Shown here: one piece after another, positions 56,641 to 64,000 of the stretch
Numbering within the stretch: the stretch's first letter is position 1
Layout: each line of letters starts with the position of its first letter
Assembly (NCBI GenBank): GCA_963776055.1
Contig: CAVZLD010000004.1
Location: 372,001 to 436,000 of the forward strand
Length of the DNA: 64,000 nucleotides
Reading direction: 5' to 3'
Origin: CAVZLD01 sp963776055
GTDB lineage: Bacteria; Planctomycetota; Planctomycetia; Pirellulales; Pirellulaceae
Made by a program: the position numbers and the translations under genes
The notes under the pieces: generated by a model
The model's database searches: none
Told to the model about the DNA's origin: nothing
The model's input: the letters and a program-made list of their open reading frames with translations, nothing else

Positions 56641-57193
56641 GTGCTTCAGTAACTCACCCGGTGACTCAACCGTCGATTCGGGTCTCGCGCCCTAAGGGCG
56701 AGTCGAGTGAATCGAAAACGGCTGAAGGACGCTGTACAGCCTCATTTCAAAAGACTGAGCGCGATTCTGGCTCACCCGCTGTGCGAGGGTCTCTGCCCCC
56801 ACACTCATCGGGACCGAAGGTTTCCGAGAGGCGGGGAGACCTTCGGTCGGCGGTTTCGGCGAGGTCGGAGACCTTCACCGAGCGCGGCGGAAGGACGCAG
56901 CCCAGTCGCATTCTAGGCCAATTTGCCAAAATCGGTAGCGTTACCCAACCGGTCTTGATTTCCCAGTGATATCGAGCATGCGCATCGTCGCGTCGGGCTG
57001 CGGAACGCATTTAGGAGAAAACGGAGGACTTTTTCAAAAAACGTTACAGCTGGTTGCCCAAAATCTCGCAGGTAGTGGATGCCGAGCAGAATCCTGCAAA
57101 TCAGTCTGTCTTCACGGCATCTCGCGTCCTCGTCGATTTCTTCGGCCTGAGCGATCATCGCCCGTGCGCTAACACTTCGAAAGGATCATCACT
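56641..57193. other. Divergent non-coding region between sigma factor and giant surface-protein gene
   Basis: 553 bases without a supportable gene. The stretch 57030-57190 is open in one plus-strand frame but lacks a start and known content; it is more likely a leader of the gene at 57194. Promoters for both directions should lie here; I cannot identify them. Confidence 0.4.
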
Positions 57194-60100
57194 GTGAATC
57201 GATCGCTTGTCAACTTCCAACGACGTTTGTGCAGAGTCCGACATCGCGCTTCCGGCTTGATCCGCCCTGGCGTCCGCATCGGCCGTCGCATGGAGTTGCT
57301 GGAAGATCGACGTGTCCTTTCCGGATTGAGCCCGTTGGCGTCGGTTACGAATGCGGTTGAGTTCTCCACGACCAATCAGAGCATGTGGGGGCCTGATGGT
57401 CCTGGCGTGATCGATACAGGCACCCTGTTTTCCGGCATCGATTGGGATGTGTCGCTGTCGCCCAGCTTGGGCAGCGAGGCGTCAGGTACGTACGTGGAGT
57501 TGAACGCTGCCACTTCGGGGCGCGTGGGCGTGGATTTTCGTGCTGTCCTCGATCCCGGCTCGGTCGACGCCAGTTTCAACGGAACGGCCGTTCTGGAAGC
57601 AGAACGGGGTGCGGGCGACATGTTCACCATTCGTTCACAATTGGCGGGATCCCCTGGAGGTCACCTCGCCACGCGTTCTCCCAACGTGGACATTGAGTCG
57701 AACTTCATCTTCGAGCTCGCAGCAACCCTCGTGATCGAGGGCGCAGTGGGAACCCCCGATGTCACGGTCACCGTCCCCACCGTCACGTGGGTCAAGAGGT
57801 GCACGGAGACCTTTTTGGGTACCGCCTGCATTTCCACGCCGAAAGTCGGCAGCAAGCAAGTGACCATTCCGGGAATCACATTGGCTGAATTTAACGAAAC
57901 ATTGGTCGACTTCGACATCGAGACGACGACCAGTCTGTTGAAGTTAACAAACAACCCCGACAATCCCGAGTTCACGATTCTGGGGGTGGATGTCGTCGAA
58001 GCCAGGCCCGGAGGGAACTTGGCGGTGACGTTTGAAGCGGTGTTCGAACCGGTGGCGCCCTACTTTGATGTGAACGTCAAAGATGAAAACAACCCGACGC
58101 CGGAAAAGGACCAGAATACCGATCCGTTTGATGTCGGTGTTTCCTTCAGCATGGGCGACATTACGCTCGAGGCGGCGACACTGTTCTTGGAAGACACAAC
58201 GCTGGAGGACGGAACGCTGGAGGCTGCGGGCACGGCCGATCTCGCTCGCTTTGATTTGGACGCCGATTTTCTGGCCTCGATCCTCTTCGGACTCCCACCA
58301 CTCGGAGCGACCGCAGGCATCTCGGTGGGCGGATTTGATGTCGGCAGTTTTAGCTATGACCTGTTAGACGTGGACATTGGCCCGCTGTTCACCGTCGGAC
58401 AGGATTTTGCGTTCGAGCCGGAGTTATGGGTGGATCTGAGCTTTGACCAGCCGGTGATGATCGGGGGGCTCGAAGCCACCACGCACTCGATGCCGGTCGG
58501 CTCGTCACTCGACGTGGAGTTCCCAGGAGCCAGTTTGGGCGGCAGTTTAGCAGTGCAGTCGACATACCTTGTGAAGAATACATTTCGTAATCTGACGGAC
58601 ATCCAAGTCGCACCGTTCGTTGATGCGCTGGCCTTGAGCGCTTCACTTGACACGTTTCTCGGAACGGTATTTGACGACGCGTTGTTCGACTTCGATCCGA
58701 TTGTGGGCGATTCGGTTCGACTCGCGACGATCTATGACGACGCGTACTCGCTGGCAGGCTTCGAGCCACGAGCTGGCGACACTTTGAACGTCGTCTTCAA
58801 CCAGCCGCCGGTTATCGGGGCTGAGAACCTCTTGTTCGATATGGTCCCTGCCAGCGAGGGCAGCGCTGCCACGCTTATCGGATCTTTCATTGATCCGGAC
58901 CTTGGGCAGACGCACACCGTGCAGATTTCGTGGGGTGACGGTGCAAGCTCGACTGTGAATCTTGCCGCCGACGTCAGTACATTTGACGCGTCCCACACTT
59001 ACGCCGACGACGGCAAGTACGACATCAGCGTCGTCGTGACCGATTCGTTTGACGCGACCGACGACGCGATGACCGAATTGACTGTCGAAAATGTCGCTCC
59101 CACGCTGACCATTACCGGGGACACGCACGTTGACGAAGGGGGCACGTACACCTTGGGCCTCGCCGCCAGCGACCCTGGCGACGATCAGATCATCGAGTGG
59201 TTGATCAACTGGGGCGATGGAACGGTCGAAACGGTTGCCGGTGACACGACCCGTGTCGATCACGTGTACGCGGATGGCCCCAGTGTTCATGCTGTACTTG
59301 TCACGGCGACAGACGAAGACGGCACGTACGATGCAAACACATTGCAGGTGACCGTCAATAACGTCGCGCCGACGCTTGAGCTGCTCGGTTCCAGCCTGAA
59401 TCTTGATGCCAATGGGGCGTCCATCGCCTATTCGGCCGTGCGTGGACAACCAATCCGGTTGCAGGGAGTGATTTCGGACGTGGGTTTTGCGAATGCACTC
59501 AGTTCCCCGCCGACCGGCGAAACGTTCCGTTATGAAATCCAATGGAATGATCTCACGCCCGCGACAACCGGCGATGCCACTCTTGTGACAACTGGTAGTC
59601 CGGGTAACCCGACCTTGGCGTCGTTTGACGAACAGCATACGTTTGAACAAGAAGGCAGCTTCGAAATTCAGGTGACCGTGACCGATGACGACGGTGGCCA
59701 AGTGGTCGAAACTCGGACGATGAGCATCGAAGTCATCGCCGTTCAACGGGCCATCGCCCCTGACCAAGCCTCCGGCGTTGCCGGTGGTACTCTGCCGGAA
59801 GAGATAGGGATTGCCGTGGTTGTCGGCGGAACGGCAAGTGACGATGACGTGTCAATTAGCCCAGGATCGGGTGATGGAGCTGTGGAAGTCGAGTTGGGGA
59901 GCAGCTCTCTGGGTACCTATCAAGTGAGCCAGATTGTCGCTTACTTACAAGATGGCGATGACCGAATGGCGGTGGCAGGAAGTCTCAGCCAAGCCACGTG
60001 GGTTGATGCCGGGGACGGGGACGACCGTGTGAAGGGCGGCGATGGACCGGACGTCTTACTGGGCGGGCCCGGTGCGGACCTGCTTGTAGGGGGCGGTAAC

Positions 60101-60514
60101 CGCGACTTGCTGATCGGCGGACTCGGCCCGGATCGCTTGGTCGGTAATGTCGCAGATGACATTCTGATCGGCGGCGTGACTCAATTTGATCAGGATCTGA
60201 ACGCCTTAGCCGCGATCATGGCGGAATGGACGTCGGAACGATCCTACACCGAGCGGTTGAGCAATCTGAGCGGTGCGTCATCTGACGAAAGCAACCCAGA
60301 ACGTCTCAATCGAGACGTTTTCCTCCGATCCGATGGTAGTCTCGCGACGGTCTTTGACGATGAAGCGGCGGATAAACTGACCGGTAGCGCCGGTAGCGAT
60401 TGGTTCTTTGCCCAGACCAACGATAGCGATCCCGTTCAAGATCGTATCACGGATCTCAAAGACGAAGCGTTTGCCAATGACTTGGAATTCATTACCTCTG
60501 ATACCGTGGTGTGA
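57194..60514 (+). CDS. Giant surface protein: LEPR-XLL-type N-terminus, PKD repeats, RTX Ca-binding repeats
   Basis: 1106 residues from a GTG, intact. The N-terminus is basic and contains RRMELLEDRRVLSG, the planctomycete LEPR-XLL-type sorting motif. About 60-550 is a long beta-rich region without a known domain. About 550-860 holds PKD-like domains (TVQISWGDGASSTVNL, DASHTYADDGKYDISVVVTD, EWLINWGDGTVETV). About 930-985 has RTX-type nonapeptide repeats (GDGDDRVKGGDGPDVLLGGP, GADLLVGGGNRDLLIGG) that bind Ca. A last part with a further GSAGSDWFF repeat closes the protein. Export by a dedicated system is inferred. Divergent from the sigma/kinase pair. Confidence 0.85.
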   Translation: MNRSLVNFQRRLCRVRHRASGLIRPGVRIGRRMELLEDRRVLSGLSPLASVTNAVEFSTTNQSMWGPDGPGVIDTGTLFSGIDWDVSLSPSLGSEASGTYVELNAATSGRVGVDFRAVLDPGSVDASFNGTAVLEAERGAGDMFTIRSQLAGSPGGHLATRSPNVDIESNFIFELAATLVIEGAVGTPDVTVTVPTVTWVKRCTETFLGTACISTPKVGSKQVTIPGITLAEFNETLVDFDIETTTSLLKLTNNPDNPEFTILGVDVVEARPGGNLAVTFEAVFEPVAPYFDVNVKDENNPTPEKDQNTDPFDVGVSFSMGDITLEAATLFLEDTTLEDGTLEAAGTADLARFDLDADFLASILFGLPPLGATAGISVGGFDVGSFSYDLLDVDIGPLFTVGQDFAFEPELWVDLSFDQPVMIGGLEATTHSMPVGSSLDVEFPGASLGGSLAVQSTYLVKNTFRNLTDIQVAPFVDALALSASLDTFLGTVFDDALFDFDPIVGDSVRLATIYDDAYSLAGFEPRAGDTLNVVFNQPPVIGAENLLFDMVPASEGSAATLIGSFIDPDLGQTHTVQISWGDGASSTVNLAADVSTFDASHTYADDGKYDISVVVTDSFDATDDAMTELTVENVAPTLTITGDTHVDEGGTYTLGLAASDPGDDQIIEWLINWGDGTVETVAGDTTRVDHVYADGPSVHAVLVTATDEDGTYDANTLQVTVNNVAPTLELLGSSLNLDANGASIAYSAVRGQPIRLQGVISDVGFANALSSPPTGETFRYEIQWNDLTPATTGDATLVTTGSPGNPTLASFDEQHTFEQEGSFEIQVTVTDDDGGQVVETRTMSIEVIAVQRAIAPDQASGVAGGTLPEEIGIAVVVGGTASDDDVSISPGSGDGAVEVELGSSSLGTYQVSQIVAYLQDGDDRMAVAGSLSQATWVDAGDGDDRVKGGDGPDVLLGGPGADLLVGGGNRDLLIGGLGPDRLVGNVADDILIGGVTQFDQDLNALAAIMAEWTSERSYTERLSNLSGASSDESNPERLNRDVFLRSDGSLATVFDDEAADKLTGSAGSDWFFAQTNDSDPVQDRITDLKDEAFANDLEFITSDTVV

Positions 60515-60842
60515 GAATCCTCAGCCGCGCCTAAATTCTCGAATTCTATTGGACGTGTGACACGATTGACTCGACACGATTGACTCTGCCTCCTTTTTGG
60601 CAGACTGGGAAGACTGGCAAGCAAGCTGCGGGGAGAACGACACTTCGGGCGGCTGGCCCGCAACCTGGCTGCTCGAGAACTAGCTGAAATCCGGCGGGCG
60701 ACCCAGGGCATGCAGTTGCGGCTGACCCCCGCAAGCATCGATCTGGCCGGCCGGCGCGAGCGGAAGGCGGAGCTGCCTGAGACCGACTGATTGGGCGTTG
60801 CGAGGTAGAATCTCCGGAAGTTGCTTCCCAATGGAGAAGGCC
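60515..60842. other. Intergenic region with a tandem repeat and a decayed frame
   Basis: Holds the 14-bp tandem repeat at 60559. From about 60600 to 60790 one plus-strand frame is open and Arg/Ala-rich (RLARNLAARELAEIRRATQG) with a stop, but no start or family is clear. Confidence 0.35.
60559..60586 (+). repeat. Perfect tandem duplication of a 14-bp unit
   Basis: GACACGATTGACTC occurs twice in tandem without mismatch. Confidence 0.8.
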
Positions 60843-61083
60843 ATGCAAATCGAGCTTCCGCAGGAACCTGAACCCTCTATCGAGCAGGAATTCGCTACTG
60901 GCCGATACGCCTCTCGTGATGAAGTCGTTGTGCAAGCGCTTCGCTGGCTCCCGAGAGTAACGGCAACAGGCGGTATCCGGCATCAAACAGGGTCTGGATG
61001 ATGTGGCCGCGGGACGGACCCAGCCCATCGGAGAGGCGTTCTCCGCCATCAGACCGGAATTTGGAGCTCCTGAAACGGAATGA
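60843..61083 (+). pseudogene. parD: ParD-type antitoxin, one frameshift
   Basis: Starts MQIELPQEPEPSIEQEFATG (an in-frame ATG at 60831 is also possible), then RYASRDEVVVQALRWL, the ribbon-helix-helix of ParD. A shift near 60955 leads to QQAVSGIKQGLDDVAAGRTQ and PIGEAFSAIRPEFGAPETE, which wraps the toxin. The stop overlaps the parE start (ATGA). Confidence 0.8.
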
Positions 61084-61355
61084 AGTATGTCGTTATCGCA
61101 ACTCAAAAGGCGAAAGACGACCTTCGGCACGATTGTGCCGTTGCGGCTGAGCATGCTCCTCTCACGGCCGCTCGGTGGCTGAACCGATTTGAAGAAGCTC
61201 TTCAATTACTCTCCGAGAATCCAGCGCGCTGTGGCCTTGCGCCGGAAAACGACTTGGTTGCCCCACCCATCGACTGGTCCTTTTCCTCGCTTTTCTCCCG
61301 CCGGCGTTCTGAGGCTGCGGCTGACGGAAGGTACGCCAGTAAGCCCTGGATTTGA
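61080..61355 (+). pseudogene. parE: ParE/RelE-type toxin with foreign C-terminus
   Basis: The first 63 residues follow the ParE pattern (KYVVIATQKAKDDLRHDCAV, TAARWLNRFEEALQLLSENP, ARCGLAPENDLVA). After PENDLVAPP the frame runs into unrelated sequence, so the last strands (normally the FRALFTI and VLHIRRA segments), including basic catalytic residues, are missing. The foreign sequence to about 61430 includes an eight-C run. The toxin is probably inactive. Confidence 0.75.
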
Positions 61356-61469
61356 AAGGGTTTGTGGCCATGGCCTCCTCGGTGTCCCCCCCCCTCTGGA
61401 TTCCTCTCCGCAGAATTAAACAATGCCCCCTCTGCGTCGATGATTTGTATTGTAGGCGACATATTATTG

Positions 61470-61523
61470 TTTACTGTCTGTGTCTCTCGCAGTATAATTC
61501 TGATATAAAATTGTACCACAGAC
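61470..61523 (+). promoter_or_regulatory. Promoter of the XRE-Fic operon with flanking inverted repeat
   Basis: TTTACT (61470-61475), exactly 17 bases, TATAAT (61493-61498). GTCTGTG at 61476-61482 and CACAGAC at 61517-61523 form a 7-bp inverted repeat, one arm in the spacer and the other after the -10 box. That position would suit repression by the XRE protein encoded next. Confidence 0.65.
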
Positions 61524-61561
61524 GATATTAGAAGGGAGCCAACCCACCGACAGGTGCTGCG

Positions 61562-61949
61562 ATGATCGCCATTTTGCAAGACCTAAATCGGCGGCGTCTG
61601 AAACTCGGCATGTCCAAGACGGACGTTGCTGCGCGTGCGCGTGTCGTTGACGACAGTGAACCGTGTGTTCTCTGGAAAACAGCAGGACATGTCGTGTGCC
61701 ACGCTTGAAGCTATCGCCAAGGCACTGGGTGTTGTTGTTCGGCTAGGGGACGATTCAATCGAGGAACGACAATCGGCGGAAGAATTCAGGTGGCGACATG
61801 CACGCCGCAAGGCAAAGAAACTCGTTGGCATGGTGCAGGGGACAATGGCCCTCGAGTCGCAGGCCGTGGGCAAGGACCACCTTAAACACTTATTGAGAGT
61901 AACCACGAACGACCTGATTAGCTCGAACCGCAAGCTTTGGGGGGAATAA
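61562..61949 (+). pseudogene. XRE-family regulator upstream of Fic, one frameshift
   Basis: About 128 residues when restored. MIAILQDLNRRRLKLGMSKT, DVAARARV, then a shift near 61635-61645 (a GCGTG repeat) into SLTTVNRVFSGKQQDMSCAT and LEAIAKALGVVVRLGD. This is a Cro/C1-type helix-turn-helix. The C-terminal part is basic and helical (WRHARRKAKKLVGMVQGTMA). It probably represses the operon and may act as antitoxin-like partner. The stop overlaps the Fic start as TAATG. Confidence 0.7.
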
Positions 61950-62566
61950 TGCCCAGCGACCCGTGGCCAATCATCCCTGACGAGACGCCACTGGATATTT
62001 CGGGAATGACGCCCAAGGCGAAAGAAATCGTCCTGACTAGGGCCGACTTAAACGAGCTTGAATCCAAGAACATTCAAAGAGTATTCGTCAAATATCTGGC
62101 AAGGAAGCCATCTGCGGCGAAGGCCCCGTTTCATCAAACCTGGGCAATCGCGCTCCACGGAGAAATGTTTTCCGATGTTTGGGTGTGGGCAGGCCAACCC
62201 AGGCGACAGAACCTCAACCGAGGAATTGAATACCAGCGTATCATCCCCAGCCTCGAAGACCTCTTCTTGAATCTTGCTTCGTGGTCTGGATATGGCGTCC
62301 CGCTCGTGAAGCAAGCCGCTAGACTTCATCACCAGGCCGTACATATCCATCCGTTCGAAAACGGAAACGGCCGATGGGCAAGGATGTTGGCCAATATCTG
62401 GCTGAAACGTCACGGCGAGCCCGTCATCACCTGGCCAAACAACGAAATTCGCGAGCTTGCGTCACCTATCCGCAACGAATACGTTCGTGCCATTCAAGCT
62501 GCGGACAAGGGCGACGACGCACCGCTGATTGAATTGCACGAGCGGTTCACCGAGCAGCTGTCATAG
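61949..62566 (+). CDS. Fic/DOC-family protein (probable AMP-transferase), mobile-mystery-B-like
   Basis: 205 residues from the ATG at 61949. Fic core: HHQAVHIHPFENGNGRWARM, i.e. HxFxxGNGRxxR with the catalytic His and the phosphate-binding Arg. Upstream FSDVWVWAGQPRRQNLN is the flap region found in the group I recall as mobile mystery protein B, which is paired with an HTH protein in mobile elements. The inhibitory (S/T)xxxE(G/N) motif was not seen in this protein or in the XRE partner. It would modify a target by nucleotide transfer. Intact. Confidence 0.8.
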   Translation: MPSDPWPIIPDETPLDISGMTPKAKEIVLTRADLNELESKNIQRVFVKYLARKPSAAKAPFHQTWAIALHGEMFSDVWVWAGQPRRQNLNRGIEYQRIIPSLEDLFLNLASWSGYGVPLVKQAARLHHQAVHIHPFENGNGRWARMLANIWLKRHGEPVITWPNNEIRELASPIRNEYVRAIQAADKGDDAPLIELHERFTEQLS

Positions 62567-62674
62567 CGCATGTCGCCGCTTTACGGGAAATTCTGCCCCC
62601 CCGGCAGCTTCGGGGAGCCGAAGGGGACATTTCTCAATTGTGTGCCAGCCGGCACGGCCACTTGGGTCGGCCTC
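62567..62674. other. Short convergent spacer
   Basis: Contains a C-rich run and a GGCAGCTTCGGGGAGCCG segment able to fold, without a U-tract. Nothing else seen. Confidence 0.35.
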
Positions 62675-63556
62675 CTACGCAATCTGGCTGACCGCCACGA
62701 CCGCAGGGTGCCTCAGCTTACGCTCCAAGGAAATTGCAAAGTAGCGTGCCCGCACGGCGTCAATGCGTCCGACGATGCGCACGTCGTACTGGCGGGAGAC
62801 CTCGGCTTCAATCACGGTCGGCGCCGGGAAGATTCCCATGCCATCTTGCCCAAACACCTTCATTAGTCCCGAGTCCTGGAATTCGGCGATGATCTGCGGG
62901 CAGAGGCCTTCCGTGTAAAACCACTGCTCCAGGTCACGGCGAAGGGACGTCCTGCCGGTCGGCAGAAGCATCGGGGCGTTGTCCAACGATCGCGGAAACC
63001 CAGTGACGTATTTTTCCGCCAAGTCGTAATGCGCGAAGAACGTCAAACCGCACTCGCTCAGGGTATGGTTGAATGTCCGAAAACTGAGCGTGGGACTGGA
63101 GGGTGAATCGGAGAGCACGAGGTCCAGGCGGTGTGCCGCGAGGTCGGTGAGTAGTTCGTCGTGCCTTCCCTCGTGGCAGATCAGATGCAGCGGTACGTCG
63201 ATCTCAAACGCCGGCTTCAGTAGTCGATGACAGATCAGCTTCGGCAGCACATCGGGCATACCCACGATAAAAGGCAGCGGTCGGTTCTCGACTCGTCCCC
63301 GTATTGCTTCCTCCAGATCGCGTCCGGCGGAGAAGATTTCTTCTGCGTGACGAAGGACCATTTGACCGAAATCGGTTAGCAACAACCCACGTCCCGCCCG
63401 CGTAAACAGCTTGCCACCCAGCGACTGCTCCAACTGGTGAAGCTGTTTGCTGATCGTTGGCGGGCTTAACTTCAAGAACTCAGCCGCCTGGGCGATGCTG
63501 CCTTCGTTCGCCGCCAACCAAAAATAATACAGGTGGTGGTAATTGAGCCAGTCCAT
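62675..63556 (-). CDS. nhaR: LysR-family regulator, NhaR-like
   Basis: 293 residues, intact. The N-terminus MDWLNYHHLYYFWLAANEGS is the NhaR signature (MxxLNYxHLYYFW), followed by AQAAEFLKLSPPTISKQLHQ and LEQSLGGKLFTRAGRGLLLT. The C-terminal part has the NhaR-type effector domain with HDELLTDLAAHRLDLVLSDS. NhaR activates Na+/H+ antiporter and osmotic-stress genes in E. coli. No antiporter gene is in the window; the regulated gene may lie beyond 64 kb in the divergent direction. Confidence 0.85.
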   Translation of the reverse strand: MDWLNYHHLYYFWLAANEGSIAQAAEFLKLSPPTISKQLHQLEQSLGGKLFTRAGRGLLLTDFGQMVLRHAEEIFSAGRDLEEAIRGRVENRPLPFIVGMPDVLPKLICHRLLKPAFEIDVPLHLICHEGRHDELLTDLAAHRLDLVLSDSPSSPTLSFRTFNHTLSECGLTFFAHYDLAEKYVTGFPRSLDNAPMLLPTGRTSLRRDLEQWFYTEGLCPQIIAEFQDSGLMKVFGQDGMGIFPAPTVIEAEVSRQYDVRIVGRIDAVRARYFAISLERKLRHPAVVAVSQIA

Positions 63557-64000
63557 GGACTTGAAGATAGGTAGATATTATCTAACAGTCAATCGAACAT
63601 TATCTCTTTGTCTGATTTGCTGCTCGGCTGGTACGATAACTTAAGATTGGATGTCTTCTGCACGTCGAAGCGATCGTGTTTCACACACGAGGAGCTTGAA
63701 CATTCAGTTAGGCTTCTTCGGGCAGCACTGGCGAACGGCGCTCCCCGTCGGAAAGAAAGGCGATTGTCGGACGAGCAGCGGGAAACGAACAGTCTAGACG
63801 CTCGGTGTCGTGGCATCGCAGCCGGACCAAGAGTTGCCGAACCGCCATTCGTTTGTGTCAAGATTCGCCTGTTGAAAATCTCGCACCAACGGATCTACTC
63901 CAACGACAAAGAAGTCTCATCATGGCGCTGTGCAAGAGAATTCTCGTTTTTTCGGCATCGAAATTCGTCATCACATGGAACGAATGGTTTGATAGCTGGA
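63557..64000. other. Region without a convincing gene
   Basis: Upstream region of the NhaR-like gene. A frame from the ATG at 63925 is open to the window edge (MALCKRILVFSASKFVITWN) but too short to judge. Confidence 0.35.

Noticed and set aside
61137..61431. Complete IS at the broken parE end
   Set aside because: No transposase reading frame or terminal inverted repeats could be recognised in this short stretch.
1..64000. CRISPR array or clustered direct repeats
   Set aside because: No series of regularly spaced repeats was found; the only tandem repeats are the short ones at 34642 and 60559.

Overview
The window looks like a chromosomal piece of a planctomycete, probably near the Pirellulaceae. 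The clues are a very large secreted protein with the LEPR-XLL-type N-terminal sorting motif, dockerin-like and lamin-tail secreted proteins, a PVC-type ECF sigma factor coupled to a Ser/Thr kinase with TPR repeats, a sulfatase, a PEP-CTERM tail, and the interspersed repeat that reads as NPKRQRG/LTRSVSEG in planctomycete proteins. I saw no rRNA, tRNA or CRISPR array.

Layout. 0-5.3 kb: the 3' part of a CotH/lamin-tail/dockerin secreted protein, the interspersed repeat, and a membrane-anchored clan GH-A hydrolase. 5.3-8.8 kb: mostly non-coding or decayed, with a promoter-terminator unit of about 0.42 kb that may be an unrecognised ncRNA, a bestrophin-like pseudogene and a small conserved planctomycete protein. 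8.8-19.4 kb: the best-defined metabolic block, all on one strand: mpsC (DUF2294), dabB/mpsA (NuoL-like), dabA/mpsB (DUF2309), a beta-carbonic-anhydrase-like protein, cysD, cysNC, purE, purK. It joins an energised inorganic-carbon uptake module to sulfate activation and to PurK, a bicarbonate-consuming enzyme. 19.4-27 kb: decayed genes (DUF433/DUF5615 toxin-antitoxin remnant, TetR regulator, arylsulfatase, DUF502, MarC, an HNH/PEP-CTERM chimera). 27.7-32.8 kb: a lipid-flavoured set (carotenoid-isomerase/retinol-saturase-like oxidoreductase, divergent S1P-lyase-like PLP enzyme, SCP2-like protein), then FKBP and HEAT proteins. 32.8-35.1 kb: truncated genes and transposase fragments (P-type ATPase, IS21 istB, ISL3). 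35.1-45.8 kb: secreted and outer-membrane proteins, a NarL-type two-component system, IS630-like orfA, a PAP2 phosphatase and two copies of a 35-bp palindromic element. 45.8-53.1 kb: periplasmic proteins (two DUF1254/DUF1214 proteins plus a truncated third, a choloylglycine-hydrolase-type amidase, a membrane protein, NIPSNAP, a DUF1579-like protein). 53.3-60.5 kb: kinase/sigma pair and a 1106-residue surface protein. 60.8-64 kb: broken parDE, an XRE-Fic pair with a clear promoter, and a NhaR-like LysR regulator.

Many conserved genes between about 11 and 43 kb (dabA, cysD, cysNC, marC, the sulfatase, the two-component system and others) are split by small indels, whereas the long genes at both ends are intact. 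From sequence alone I cannot decide between uncorrected sequencing errors and real decay. I mark these genes as pseudogenes and give the product they would make if the frame were restored.
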